A stretch of 64,000 bases of DNA, taken from contig CP069437.1 in NCBI GenBank assembly GCA_016888885.1, positions 1,860,001 through 1,924,000 of the forward strand, read 5' to 3'. The notes under the pieces were generated by a model. That model was not told the DNA's origin. It made no database searches and saw only the letters and a list, made by a program, of their open reading frames with translations. Made by a program: the position numbers and the translations under genes. Source of the stretch: Faucicola sp902506215. Lineage in GTDB: Bacteria; Pseudomonadota; Gammaproteobacteria; Pseudomonadales; Moraxellaceae. Positions 17,830 to 26,569 of the stretch are shown here, piece after piece (position 1 is the stretch's first letter; each line of letters opens with the position of its first letter).

Positions 17830-18004
17830 TAGGGCGTGTCCCTAATTCGGAACAAAGTATTTTTAATGGCCTAAAAATGCCTAAATCTGGCAAAACTGCG
17901 TTAAATTGTTTGACAATATTCCAATATTATCTGCACAATTTGCCTTGTTTTGCTGGCGATTTAGTCTATTTTTAGCCTCATTATCCAAATAGGGACACGC
18001 CCTA
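17830..18004. mobile_element. MITE-like element with ~19-bp inverted termini
   Basis: AGGGCGTGTCCCTA at 17831-17844 is matched in inverse orientation at the other end (17990-18003), and the pairing continues imperfectly inwards to about 19 bp. The ~170-bp interior is AT-rich with no coding capacity. TA dinucleotides flank both ends (17830-17831 and 18003-18004), compatible with a TA target duplication as in IS630/mariner or some IS5-group elements. It would be a non-autonomous derivative mobilised by a full-length IS elsewhere. The termini are seen directly; the family is inference. Confidence 0.75.
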
Positions 18005-18099
18005 GTCATAACTTTTCACTGGGTCTTATAATCAAGTGACCAAGTCACCTTTTAGTCACTAAAAAGTGGCTAAAAAAGTGATTAATTAGGACAATTGGC

Positions 18100-18972
18100 A
18101 TGGAAGAACGACGCATCAATCTAAACGGCAAAAACGCCAAATACTATAACATCAAAAACCCCACCGCCAGCCAGACTGCCCATTTTTACGGCGGTAACGG
18201 CTTTGCCTTAGGCGTCTATGAGCCACTCTTGAGCGATTTAGCGCAACATCTTAACATCACCGCGCTAACCATGCGGGGGGAATGGTACGATAAACCGACC
18301 GCGGACAAAATGACTCGTGAAGAAGATGCGGATGTCTTAATCGAATTTTTGCAAAAAACACAGGACAAACCAATCATCGGTATCGGGCATTCTCAAGGGG
18401 CAACTGCCACCACCATGGCGGCTGCCAAACGCCCAGACTTGTTTAGCGCGCTTTATTTGCTTGAGCCTGTCACCTTTACCAATCAGCAAGGCAAGCTTTA
18501 TAGTCTGGTGCCACGCATGGTGAAAATGACCCGAGAACCCTTTAAAAGCACTCAAGTCAAACAAGCCGACTGGCACAGTGTGGATGCGTATTATCAATTT
18601 CTTCGCCGTCATAAAGCGTACAAACGTATCACCGATGAACACCTGTTAACCTATGCCAAAAATAGTTTAGAGCCAGGTGAGCAGGGTAAACTCACGCTAC
18701 GTTTTTCACCCAAGCAAGAGCTCGCCAATTATTTTGGCACACCGCTGATTATGAAGCCATTACAACAACTGATTGCCGACAACAAAGTGCCTGTGCAGTT
18801 AATCATCGGTAAGCCGTCGATGTTTATCAGTCAACAAGTGCGCCAAATGTGGAATAAATTCGTGCCCAATGAGCAAATGACGGTGCTCAATGATTATGGA
18901 CATTTACTGCCACTTGAAGCACCAGAATTATGCGCCAAGCTCATTTTTCAAAAGCTGAAGTTGACAAGCTAA
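18100..18972 (+). CDS. Alpha/beta hydrolase
   Basis: Cytoplasmic serine hydrolase of the alpha/beta fold, 290 residues. The nucleophile elbow is GIGHSQGAT with Ser98, an oxyanion-region motif HFYGGNGFALGVYEPL lies near residue 28, and the catalytic His is in NDYGHLLPLE near the C-terminus. It could be an esterase or lipase-like enzyme; no substrate can be named. The AlkB-like gene begins 1 bp after its stop, so they are cotranscribed. A hairpin-like sequence (TTTTAGTCACT / AGTGGCTAAAA) lies just upstream of the start. Confidence 0.8.
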   Translation: MEERRINLNGKNAKYYNIKNPTASQTAHFYGGNGFALGVYEPLLSDLAQHLNITALTMRGEWYDKPTADKMTREEDADVLIEFLQKTQDKPIIGIGHSQGATATTMAAAKRPDLFSALYLLEPVTFTNQQGKLYSLVPRMVKMTREPFKSTQVKQADWHSVDAYYQFLRRHKAYKRITDEHLLTYAKNSLEPGEQGKLTLRFSPKQELANYFGTPLIMKPLQQLIADNKVPVQLIIGKPSMFISQQVRQMWNKFVPNEQMTVLNDYGHLLPLEAPELCAKLIFQKLKLTS

Positions 18973-18973
18973 C

Positions 18974-19591
18974 ATGACATTATTTGCCGCCAACCCCAAC
19001 GAGAATTTGTTGCCATACGATGGCATTGTCAATGATTTTGGGCAGGTTTTTGACAGCCCCGCTGATGAGCCCAATGCGCTTTATCGGCATTTTTTAACGC
19101 AGTTACCTTGGCAGCATGACGTTGTAACCCTTTTTGGCAAAACTCATGTCACCCACCGCCAAATCGTGTGGATGAGTGAAAACGATTATCACTATTCTGG
19201 ACAACGTAAGACGGCAACGCCTTGGACAGCAGATGTTTTGGCATTAAAACAGCACATAGAATTGCTACTGGCTGGGCAACAGATGAGTGCAAATTTTAAC
19301 GCCTGTTTGTTTAATTATTACCCCACAGGCGATGATGGTATGGGCTACCATGCCGATAATGAAAGCGAACTGGGCAATGAGCCCATTATTGCGTCTGTCT
19401 CATTAGGGGCAACCCGTAAATTTGTATTTAAGCACCGCATCACCAAGGAAAAAGTCGAGATTCCCTTGCAAGATGGACAGCTAATTGTCATGCGCGGACA
19501 AACCCAGCGCCATTGGTTACACAGCCTGCCTAAAACCAAAAAAGTAACGGAAGGTAGAATTAATCTGACCTTCCGTCATATAGCGAATTGA
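18974..19591 (+). CDS. AlkB-like 2-oxoglutarate/Fe(II) dioxygenase
   Basis: Member of the AlkB family, which removes alkyl lesions from DNA or RNA bases by oxidative demethylation, 205 residues. Iron ligands are His126 and Asp128 in YHADNE and His183 in HWLHSLP; the 2-oxoglutarate-binding arginines lie in GRINLTFRH. The NYYPTGDDGMGYHAD context resembles the shorter AlkB homologues of bacteria and animal ALKBH2/3 rather than E. coli AlkB itself. Translationally coupled to the alpha/beta hydrolase upstream; no ada-like regulator is near. Repair role inferred from family. Confidence 0.88.
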   Translation: MTLFAANPNENLLPYDGIVNDFGQVFDSPADEPNALYRHFLTQLPWQHDVVTLFGKTHVTHRQIVWMSENDYHYSGQRKTATPWTADVLALKQHIELLLAGQQMSANFNACLFNYYPTGDDGMGYHADNESELGNEPIIASVSLGATRKFVFKHRITKEKVEIPLQDGQLIVMRGQTQRHWLHSLPKTKKVTEGRINLTFRHIAN

Positions 19592-19598
19592 ATATCAT

Positions 19599-20348
19599 TT
19601 AGCTATCGAGAAGCGCCTGCGCCGCAGCAATATCGAGAGTACCTTCGTAAATGGCACGGCCTGTAATGATACCTTCAAGATAATCACTGTAGGGTTTTAG
19701 ATTTTCGATGTCTTGTAAGTCCGTCACCCCACCTGAGGCAATCACCGGAATACCGCCTTCTTTTGCCAAGTTGACTGTTTGCTCGACATTAACGCCTTGC
19801 ATCATGCCATCACGCGCGATATCAGTATAAACGATAGAAGATACGCCTGCATCGGCAAAGCGTTTTGCCAAATCCACCGCTTTGACATCGGTCACATTTG
19901 CCCAGCCATGCGTCGCTACCATGCCATCTTTGGCATCAATACCCACAATGATATGACCGGCAAATTCTTGACACGCTTGTTCAACAAATTCAGGTTGTTC
20001 GACTGCTTTGGTACCGATAATAATATAGCTCAAACCCGCTTCTAGATAATGACGGATGGTATCAAGGCTACGGATACCGCCACCGAGTTGAATGGGTAAA
20101 TTAGGGTAGGCTTTGGCAATCGCAGTGACGACGTCTTTATGCACCGGCACGCCATCGAAAGCACCGTTTAAATCCACCAAATGCAGGCGTCGAGCGCCTT
20201 CTTTTACCCAGCGGCTTGCCATTGCGACAGGGTCGTCACTAAATACGGTATCGTCTTCCATACGCCCTTGTTTTAGGCGGACACATTTGCCGTCTTTGAG
20301 GTCAATGGCAGGGATAATTAAAGTTGGCGTAGTTGATAACGTCGTCAT
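19599..20348 (-). CDS. hisA: ProFAR isomerase HisA
   Basis: 1-(5-phosphoribosyl)-5-[(5-phosphoribosylamino)methylideneamino]imidazole-4-carboxamide isomerase, the fourth step of histidine synthesis. TIM barrel of 249 residues with the duplicated phosphate-binding pattern: IPAIDLKDGKCVRLKQG at the start, LGGGIRS in the first half and IASGGV in the second. Conserved Asp residues are in AIDLKD and YTDIARDGM. It stands alone; hisF is about 21 kb away, so the his genes are dispersed. Confidence 0.95.
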   Translation of the reverse strand: MTTLSTTPTLIIPAIDLKDGKCVRLKQGRMEDDTVFSDDPVAMASRWVKEGARRLHLVDLNGAFDGVPVHKDVVTAIAKAYPNLPIQLGGGIRSLDTIRHYLEAGLSYIIIGTKAVEQPEFVEQACQEFAGHIIVGIDAKDGMVATHGWANVTDVKAVDLAKRFADAGVSSIVYTDIARDGMMQGVNVEQTVNLAKEGGIPVIASGGVTDLQDIENLKPYSDYLEGIITGRAIYEGTLDIAAAQALLDS

Positions 20349-20494
20349 GGGGTTGTCCTGTTGTCAGTTGGCGCAAATTGAGAAAGGTTGGTCAAAATGC
20401 GTGTCGCTAGAATTTGGCGATAATTTTACCGTATAATGCCAACTAAGGTTAAGATATTTTGCATGTGGGTATTAGCATAACAGGGGTAGCGATA

Positions 20495-21958
20495 ATGTTA
20501 TACGTGGTGATAGCAGGGATTTTTATATTAGGGTATATGGCGATTGCCTTTGAGCACAATATCCATGTCAACAAAGCTGCCAGCGCGCTACTGACTGCGA
20601 TTGCATTATGGGTAATGCTGAGCTTTGGTATCGATACGCTTGTTGCCAACCATTCGGTGACCGCCAGCCTTGCCAATCATCAAGATTCCTTGCATTTTGT
20701 CGGCGAGCAGTTACGTGAGCATCTAGCAGAAATCGCCGAGATTTTGTTCTTCTTGATGGGGGCGATGGCGATTGTTGAGCTGATTGATGCGCATGATGGC
20801 TTTCGAGTGATTACCGATAAAATCCATACCAAAAATGCCAGTAAGCTACTCGCCATTATTACCATTATCACCTTTTTTCTCTCATCGTTACTCGATAACT
20901 TAACCACCACCATTGTGATGGTATCACTGGTGTCCAAATTGATTGATGACCAAAAAATGCGATGGTATTTTGCAGGTCTTATTGTGATTGCGGCCAATGC
21001 AGGCGGCGCTTGGTCACCTGTGGGTGATGTCACCACCACCATGCTATGGATTGGTGGGCAGATTACAGCAACAGGCATTATGGCAAATGTGTTTATCCCA
21101 AGTATCGTATGTACGTTAATCCCCATGGGCTTGGTGATGATGCAGCTAAAGGGTCAAACCGTGACCGCGCCTGTACTGCCAAGTGGACAAGAATCTGACA
21201 GCGAATTGGCTAGTATGCCTATAGAGCAGCGTATCGAAAGCCTACGTGCTACCATCAAATCAAACGCTCAAGACAGCATCAGTCAAAAAACGCGCATGAC
21301 AGTGTTACTACTGGGGTTGGGAGCATTGGCATTTGTGCCAATTTTTAAAACCATTACCCATTTGCCCCCTTATGTCGGCGTGTTGTTTGGATTGGCTGTA
21401 CTGTGGATGGTCACTGAAATCATGCACCGTCACCAAGATGATTATATCCGTGAGCGTATCGGGGTTGAAGGCGTACTAAGCCGCATTGATATTCCCAGTA
21501 TTTTATTTTTCCTCGGTATTTTATTGGCGGTGGCAGCACTCGCCACTGCGGGCATACTCGGTGACGTAGCAAAATGGCTGGATGCCACTTTTGGCAATGT
21601 GTATCTCATCAATGTCATGATTGGCTTGTTATCCTCAATCGTGGACAACGTGCCTTTGGTAGCAGGGGCAATGAATATGTATCCGCTGACCACCGATGCC
21701 AGTATCGCGCAAGCGGCGGCAGGTGAGGCAGCGCGCCTTGAGCTGTTTCGTCAAGATGGCATGTTTTGGGAGTTTTTGGCTTATTGTGCGGGGACAGGCG
21801 GTAGCTGTTTGATTATCGGCTCAGCCGCGGGCGTGGCAGCGATGGGCATGGAGAAAATCCCGTTTATGTGGTACATGAAAAAAATCACTTGGCTTGCACT
21901 GATTGGCTATCTGGTCGGGGCAGGGGTATATGTGCTGATTGAAACGATGAAACGATAA
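20495..21958 (+). CDS. nhaD: NhaD-type sodium:proton antiporter
   Basis: Inner-membrane Na+(Li+)/H+ antiporter of the ion-transporter superfamily, 487 residues, with about a dozen membrane segments. Motifs typical of NhaD include LLDNLTTTIVMVSL, ANAGGAWSPVGDVTTTMLW and SSIVDNVPLVAGAMNMY, each carrying the buried Asp and Asn residues expected for cation exchange. The ATG at 20495 begins a hydrophobic segment; an in-frame TTG at 20459 is less likely. Divergent from hisA, ended by a strong terminator. Role in salt and alkaline pH homeostasis inferred from family. Confidence 0.92.
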   Translation: MLYVVIAGIFILGYMAIAFEHNIHVNKAASALLTAIALWVMLSFGIDTLVANHSVTASLANHQDSLHFVGEQLREHLAEIAEILFFLMGAMAIVELIDAHDGFRVITDKIHTKNASKLLAIITIITFFLSSLLDNLTTTIVMVSLVSKLIDDQKMRWYFAGLIVIAANAGGAWSPVGDVTTTMLWIGGQITATGIMANVFIPSIVCTLIPMGLVMMQLKGQTVTAPVLPSGQESDSELASMPIEQRIESLRATIKSNAQDSISQKTRMTVLLLGLGALAFVPIFKTITHLPPYVGVLFGLAVLWMVTEIMHRHQDDYIRERIGVEGVLSRIDIPSILFFLGILLAVAALATAGILGDVAKWLDATFGNVYLINVMIGLLSSIVDNVPLVAGAMNMYPLTTDASIAQAAAGEAARLELFRQDGMFWEFLAYCAGTGGSCLIIGSAAGVAAMGMEKIPFMWYMKKITWLALIGYLVGAGVYVLIETMKR

Positions 21959-21998
21959 TTGGCTGCTATTGACATAATAGGCTATTCAATCATTAAAC

Positions 21999-22022
21999 AA
22001 GGCGCAAATAAGCGCCTTTTTT
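21999..22022 (+). terminator. Rho-independent terminator after nhaD
   Basis: AAGGCGC (21999-22005) pairs with GCGCCTT (22012-22018) around a 6-base AT loop, followed directly by Ts. The remaining ~235 bp to rpsP is the leader and promoter region of the ribosomal operon. Confidence 0.9.
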
Positions 22023-22258
22023 ATGGACTGGTGAGCGATGGCATCGCTTCAATGTGATTAAACTTGCGCTAAATATAAAAAGTCAAAATTTACCCCAAAA
22101 AGCTATTGATTTTGATAAAAATATGCTAAACTATTGCCCTTTTTGGTGTACCTAAACTTTGCTAAAACTGTATTTATGCCGTTTTTTCAATTGTTTGGGT
22201 CTTTTAGGCTCTAACCACTGAACTAGATTCAATTGATTGCATTCACAGAGAGAACATT

Positions 22259-22516
22259 ATGGTAGTTATCCGTTTACAACGCGGTGGTGCGAAAAAACGC
22301 CCATTTTATCAAATCGTGGTAACCGACTCACGCAATGCCCGTGACGGTCGTTACATCGAAAACATCGGGTTCTTTAACCCACTAGCGCAAGGTCAAGAAG
22401 TGCCATTACGTATCAACGCTGACGCTTACCAAGCATGGATCAACAAAGGTGCACAACCTTCTGACCGCGTTGCCGCTTTATTTAAAGCAGCTAGCAAAGC
22501 ACAAGCAACTGCTTGA
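22259..22516 (+). CDS. rpsP: 30S ribosomal protein bS16
   Basis: Structural protein of the small ribosomal subunit, 85 residues. It begins MVVIRLQRGGAKKRPFYQIVV and contains DSRNARDGRYIENIGFFNP, both diagnostic. ATG with GAGAGAAC upstream. First gene of the conserved operon rpsP-rimM-trmD-rplS, with a ~240-bp leader after the nhaD terminator. Confidence 0.98.
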   Translation: MVVIRLQRGGAKKRPFYQIVVTDSRNARDGRYIENIGFFNPLAQGQEVPLRINADAYQAWINKGAQPSDRVAALFKAASKAQATA

Positions 22517-22550
22517 TTTTTTATAAAAATTAAGTAGAGCGGACTTTAAT

Positions 22551-23108
22551 ATGGCAAAACAACCGACAGACTTGCATACCAATGAGGCTAACGCATCGCT
22601 GTTTAAAATCGGCGAGCTAAAAAAGCCTTATGGCATTCATGGTTGGTTATGGGTATTTAGCTTTACTGAAGACCGTGAAGCGATATTTCATATGCAGCCT
22701 TGGGTCATCAATACTGCCATGGGTCAAAAGACCTTAACGGTAAAAAACTGGCGACAACAAGGTAAAGGCTACGTGGTACAACTTAACGAAGTACCCGACC
22801 GCAATATCGCAGAAACCATGTTTAGCGTGAGCCTTTGGGCAGAAAAAAACAATCTGTCCGAGCTTGCAGAAAACGAATATTATTGGTCGGATTTGATTGG
22901 TTTGACGGTGATTAGCCAGTCAGAAAATGTCATTTTAGGACGTGTAAAAGAGCTGTTTGAAACAGGGGCCCATGCCATTATGGTAGTCGAGCCGACTGCT
23001 GATAGTGTGGATGGCGAAGAACGATTGATTCCTTGGCACAAACAGACCATTGGCGAGGTAAACTTGACCGAGCAGACCCTGATGGTCGATTGGGGCAGTG
23101 ATTACTAA
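22551..23108 (+). CDS. rimM: Ribosome maturation factor RimM
   Basis: Assembly factor that binds bS16/uS19 and helps mature the 30S head, 185 residues. N-terminal beta-barrel with IGELKKPYGIHGWLWVFSFT and C-terminal PRC-barrel domain with EYYWSDLIGLTVI and ERLIPWHK. Starts 34 bp after rpsP. Usual length for the family. Confidence 0.96.
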   Translation: MAKQPTDLHTNEANASLFKIGELKKPYGIHGWLWVFSFTEDREAIFHMQPWVINTAMGQKTLTVKNWRQQGKGYVVQLNEVPDRNIAETMFSVSLWAEKNNLSELAENEYYWSDLIGLTVISQSENVILGRVKELFETGAHAIMVVEPTADSVDGEERLIPWHKQTIGEVNLTEQTLMVDWGSDY

Positions 23109-23157
23109 CACTGATGTTTTAGTAGATTAAAGTGCCAGTTTATAGTGAGAATAGCGT

Positions 23158-23928
23158 ATGTTTTTTGCGGTGATAACCATTTTACCCGATATGTTCGCAA
23201 GTATCACCGATTTTGGCATCACTGGGCGGGCGCTGGCTCGCAAGCAAGCGGAAATCTTGCTGATTAACCCAAGAGACTTTACCACAGACAATTATCGGCG
23301 TATCGATGAGCGTCCGTTTGGTGGGGGTCCTGGTATGGTAATGATGGCAGAACCGTTACAAAAAGCCATCGACTATGCCAAAACGCAAGCCAATGCGCGC
23401 GGTAAAACCTGTCCTGTGGTGTATTTATCGCCACAAGGCAAGACACTGAGCGAAAGCAGGGTGCTTGATTTTTGCCAATATGACGGCTTGATTTTATTAT
23501 GCGGTCGTTATGAAGGCATCGATGAAAGATTACTGAGTCAGTATGTCGATATCGAGTGCTCAATTGGTGATTACGTGCTGACAGGCGGTGAATTGCCCGC
23601 GATGGTATTGATGGATAGTGTGATACGCCGATTGCCCAATGTGATGGGCGATGATTTATCGGCGCAGCAAGACTCCTTCGTGGATGGCTTGCTCGATTGT
23701 CCACAATACACCAAACCGACTGAATATCAAGGGATGAAAGTGCCTGACGTGCTGTTGTCAGGGCATCATGCCAATATCGCCAAGTGGCGATTTATTCAGC
23801 AGGCAACACGCACCCAGTTAAGACGTCCTGATTTGTGGCAAGCCTTTGTGCCAACCAAACAGCAACAAAAATGGCTGACAGAAGCAGCGCAATCTGCTAA
23901 AGACAGCAACCCAGATTCATCCACTTGA
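23158..23928 (+). CDS. trmD: tRNA (guanine37-N1)-methyltransferase TrmD
   Basis: SPOUT-class methyltransferase adding the N1 methyl of G37, which prevents frameshifting, 256 residues. Motifs: ERPFGGGPGMVMM, LLCGRYEGIDERL and the knot region EWSIGDYVLTGGE-like (here ECSIGDYVLTGGELPA). The catalytic Asp lies in the C-terminal domain that ends in a polar tail. Acts as a dimer in the cytoplasm. Third gene of the operon. Confidence 0.97.
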   Translation: MFFAVITILPDMFASITDFGITGRALARKQAEILLINPRDFTTDNYRRIDERPFGGGPGMVMMAEPLQKAIDYAKTQANARGKTCPVVYLSPQGKTLSESRVLDFCQYDGLILLCGRYEGIDERLLSQYVDIECSIGDYVLTGGELPAMVLMDSVIRRLPNVMGDDLSAQQDSFVDGLLDCPQYTKPTEYQGMKVPDVLLSGHHANIAKWRFIQQATRTQLRRPDLWQAFVPTKQQQKWLTEAAQSAKDSNPDSST

Positions 23929-24052
23929 CGGATGCCCTAATCGTGTCGATTGCTATCAAGGCACATAAAATTAGCGGGGAGTATGCGCATTTGCTGACAT
24001 CAACTAACCTTAGTCAGCTTAGCCTCTGTCCCCAGTGAGAGGAGAAAATCTC

Positions 24053-24433
24053 ATGAGTAACAAACATCCTTTGGTTCAACAAATCGAAAATAGCCAGCTT
24101 AAACAAGACGTACCAAGTTTTGGTCCTGGTGACACTGTTGTCGTACAAGTAAAAGTGCGTGAAGGCGACCGTGAACGTCTACAAGCATTTGAAGGTGTTG
24201 TTATCGCTAAACGTAACCGCGGCTTAAACTCTGCGTTTACCGTACGTAAAATCTCTAGCGGTGTAGGTGTCGAACGTGCGTTCCAAACCCATTCACCACA
24301 AATTGCAAAAATTGAAGTAAAACGTCGTGGTGATGTACGCCGTGCCAAACTTTACTACCTACGTGACCGTTCTGGTAAATCAGCACGTATCCGTGAAAAA
24401 CTGTCAGTGCGTAAAGAAGAAGCGCAAGCTTAA
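24053..24433 (+). CDS. rplS: 50S ribosomal protein bL19
   Basis: Large-subunit protein at the 30S-50S interface, 126 residues. Motifs: VREGDRERLQAFEGVVIAKR and KLYYLRDRSGKSARIREKL. I chose the ATG at 24053, preceded by GAGAGGAG at 24036-24043; an earlier in-frame start at 24035 would overlap that site. Last gene of the operon, ~124 bp after trmD, ending before a strong terminator. Confidence 0.98.
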   Translation: MSNKHPLVQQIENSQLKQDVPSFGPGDTVVVQVKVREGDRERLQAFEGVVIAKRNRGLNSAFTVRKISSGVGVERAFQTHSPQIAKIEVKRRGDVRRAKLYYLRDRSGKSARIREKLSVRKEEAQA

Positions 24434-24511
24434 GGCTTTAACTGCGTTATTTATTATCTGCCTAAATGGGTTAAACTTTGATTGTCATGGTTTAATCAAC
24501 ACCAAAAAAGC

Positions 24512-24544
24512 AAAAACCCCAAATAAATCTATTTGGGGTTTTTT
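24512..24544. terminator. Bidirectional terminator after rplS
   Basis: AAAAACCCCAAAT and its inverted copy ATTTGGGGTTTTT form a long stem with flanking A and T runs. It sits between convergent rplS and the MFS transporter gene and can serve both. Confidence 0.9.
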
Positions 24545-24574
24545 GTTGGCTAACTTTAGCCTTTTATGGGTGGG

Positions 24575-25873
24575 CTAGTCATGATTAATTAAGCTATGCT
24601 CTTTGGTATCTTTCATACGAGTATAAACAATCAATGAAATCCCAATCATAATCGTCACATACAAGAAAAACCATTCTTCATGACCTGCTTGCTTGAAGGA
24701 CAATGCCACATACTCGGCTGTACCGCCAAACAAAGTGTTAGCAATCGCATAGGGTAACGCCACGCCCAACGCACGAATATGCGCAGGGAACATTTCAGCT
24801 TTGACGACGGCATTAATTGACGTATAGCCTGTGACAATTATCAAACCAAACAAACATAACGCAAACGCCATCCACGGGTCTGTCGTGCCTGCCAAGGTGC
24901 TAAAAATAAAGTAAGTAAATAACACCCCCATCACACCAAATCCTATCATCAGCGGTTTACGCCCGATTCTATCGGATAATGCCCCAGCGACAGGTTGTAA
25001 GAGCATAAAAATAAATAACGCAATAGCGGTGATTTGGGTGGCTGACTCTTTACTAAAGCCTGACGTATTGACCAAGAATTTTTGCAAATAAGTGGTGTAA
25101 GTATAAAATGCCAACGTACCGCCTGCCGTCAATCCAATGACAGTAAATGCCGCTTTCGGGTGTTCTTTAAATAAAGCCAATGCGCTGGATTTTTGTTGCG
25201 AACTACTGGTATCAACTTTATTAAAGGATTCCGTCTCAAGCAAGCCACGGCGAATATAAAATACAAAAAACGCCAACAAAGCCCCAATGACAAATGGAAT
25301 ACGCCAGCCCCAAGCTTTGAGCTCAGCAGGGGTTAAAACTTGCTGTAGAATAATCAGAAGCACCAGCGCAATTAACTGCCCAGAAATCAGCGTAACATAT
25401 TGAAAACTGGAAAAAAATCCGCGCTTGTCTTTACCCGCCATCTCGCTGAGGTAAGTGGCACTTGCCCCATATTCGCCGCCTACACTGATACCTTGAATTA
25501 AACGAGCAGTCACCAACATGATTGGGGCAAAAATTCCAATACTGTCATAACTTGGGGTAACCGCAATCATCAATGAGCCTAAGCACATTAATGTTACCGA
25601 TAGGGTAAGACCTGCTTTACGACCTTTCTTATCCGCATAAACGCCCATTATCCATGCACCGATCGGTCGCATGACAAAACCCACCGCAAAAATCGCTGCG
25701 GCACTCAGCAATTGAGCGGTTTGATTGCCTTTTGGAAAAAATACAGGGGCAAAATATAAGGTAAAAGCTGCGTATGCATACCAGTCGTACCATTCGACCA
25801 TGTTACCCGCTGAACCGCCTAAAATAGATTTTAACCGTGTTTTTTGGTCAATAGTTTCAATCGATTGAGACAT
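24575..25873 (-). CDS. MHS-family MFS transporter (KgtP/ProP-like)
   Basis: Twelve-segment proton symporter of the metabolite:H+ symporter family, 432 residues. The diagnostic opening is GGSAGNMVEWYDWYAYAAFTLYFAP; the loop motif GVYADKKGRK lies between helices 2 and 3, followed by RLIQGISVGGEYGAS. Relatives move 2-oxoglutarate, citrate, proline/betaine or shikimate; resemblance is greatest to the dicarboxylate (KgtP) branch, but the substrate is uncertain. ATG with AAGGA upstream. Separate from the yggX gene upstream by only 41 bp, so possibly cotranscribed with it. Confidence 0.85.
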   Translation of the reverse strand: MSQSIETIDQKTRLKSILGGSAGNMVEWYDWYAYAAFTLYFAPVFFPKGNQTAQLLSAAAIFAVGFVMRPIGAWIMGVYADKKGRKAGLTLSVTLMCLGSLMIAVTPSYDSIGIFAPIMLVTARLIQGISVGGEYGASATYLSEMAGKDKRGFFSSFQYVTLISGQLIALVLLIILQQVLTPAELKAWGWRIPFVIGALLAFFVFYIRRGLLETESFNKVDTSSSQQKSSALALFKEHPKAAFTVIGLTAGGTLAFYTYTTYLQKFLVNTSGFSKESATQITAIALFIFMLLQPVAGALSDRIGRKPLMIGFGVMGVLFTYFIFSTLAGTTDPWMAFALCLFGLIIVTGYTSINAVVKAEMFPAHIRALGVALPYAIANTLFGGTAEYVALSFKQAGHEEWFFLYVTIMIGISLIVYTRMKDTKEHSLINHD

Positions 25874-25914
25874 TGAAAATCCTTGTCAAAGACTTGTTGA
25901 ATACATGCTAAAGG

Positions 25915-26202
25915 TTATTTTTGCGCTGTCCAGCCTTTGGGGCGTTCGTAGTCTTCATTATCCAAAAATTTATTGCGCTGCTCGGTAATAAATTTTTTGG
26001 CTTCTGGGTCAATCATGCTTAAGTGATTTTCATTGATGAGCATGGTTTGGTGCTCTAGCCATTCGTTCCACGCTTTGGCAGATACGGTGTTTTGCAGTTC
26101 TTCGCCAAGCTTGTTAGGAAACGGCGGTTTTGGCATTTTGGGTAGCTTTTGTTTGTATTTACGGCACATGACCATGTGGTCAGCGGGGTTATAAGTTTCC
26201 AT
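25915..26202 (-). CDS. yggX: YggX-like Fe(II)-trafficking / oxidative protection protein
   Basis: Small cytoplasmic protein (95 residues) that protects Fe-S clusters against oxidative damage in enterobacteria. Typical features are VMCRKYKQKLP near the N-terminus with the single conserved Cys, PFPNKLGEEL, and WNEWLEHQTMLINE in the helical core. ATG with AAAGGATAAC upstream. It lies downstream of argH and the gamma-glutamylcyclotransferase gene on the same strand; in many gammaproteobacteria yggX sits beside mutY, which here is about 6 kb away. Confidence 0.93.
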   Translation of the reverse strand: METYNPADHMVMCRKYKQKLPKMPKPPFPNKLGEELQNTVSAKAWNEWLEHQTMLINENHLSMIDPEAKKFITEQRNKFLDNEDYERPKGWTAQK

Positions 26203-26223
26203 TTGTTATCCTTTTAATAATTG

Positions 26224-26568
26224 CTAGTCTAAGTCTCTTGCATCAGCATAAATCCACGCGGTAGCGCCACTGTCAAAGTGACCTTCCACTCGTGCGTAGG
26301 CATCGACTTCGTAGCGGTCGGCTTGGGCAAGCTCATCATCGGTAATGTCAAAAATCACACCTGCCACTTTGTCGGTTGGGTTATTGGTTTTAAGTAGTAT
26401 CGGATGAAAACGTTTGCCACTTTTGGCGAGCACATCGTCATCGGTGATTTCGATTTCACCCAACTGGTAGCCAATGAGTTGGTCTTTACTACCCACCAGT
26501 GTACGCCCAAAGGTGGCAAGCTGTACATTTTCTTGTTGTAATGTGCCATACGAGAACAGTTTTGGCAT
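26224..26568 (-). CDS. Gamma-glutamylcyclotransferase (AIG2-like) family protein
   Basis: Small single-domain enzyme (114 residues) of the GGCT/AIG2 fold. It starts MPKLFSYGTLQQENVQ with the substrate-loop motif YGTL, and the catalytic acid is expected in DDELAQADRYE. Relatives release 5-oxoproline from gamma-glutamyl peptides or amines. It starts 1 bp after the argH stop, so the pair is cotranscribed and probably translationally coupled. Exact substrate unknown. Confidence 0.85.
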   Translation of the reverse strand: MPKLFSYGTLQQENVQLATFGRTLVGSKDQLIGYQLGEIEITDDDVLAKSGKRFHPILLKTNNPTDKVAGVIFDITDDELAQADRYEVDAYARVEGHFDSGATAWIYADARDLD

Positions 26569-26569
26569 A

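Noticed and set aside
22081..22140. Promoter for rpsP around 22106-22132.
   Set aside because: Best -35/-10 pair has a 15-bp spacer and poor match; not strong enough to list as a feature.
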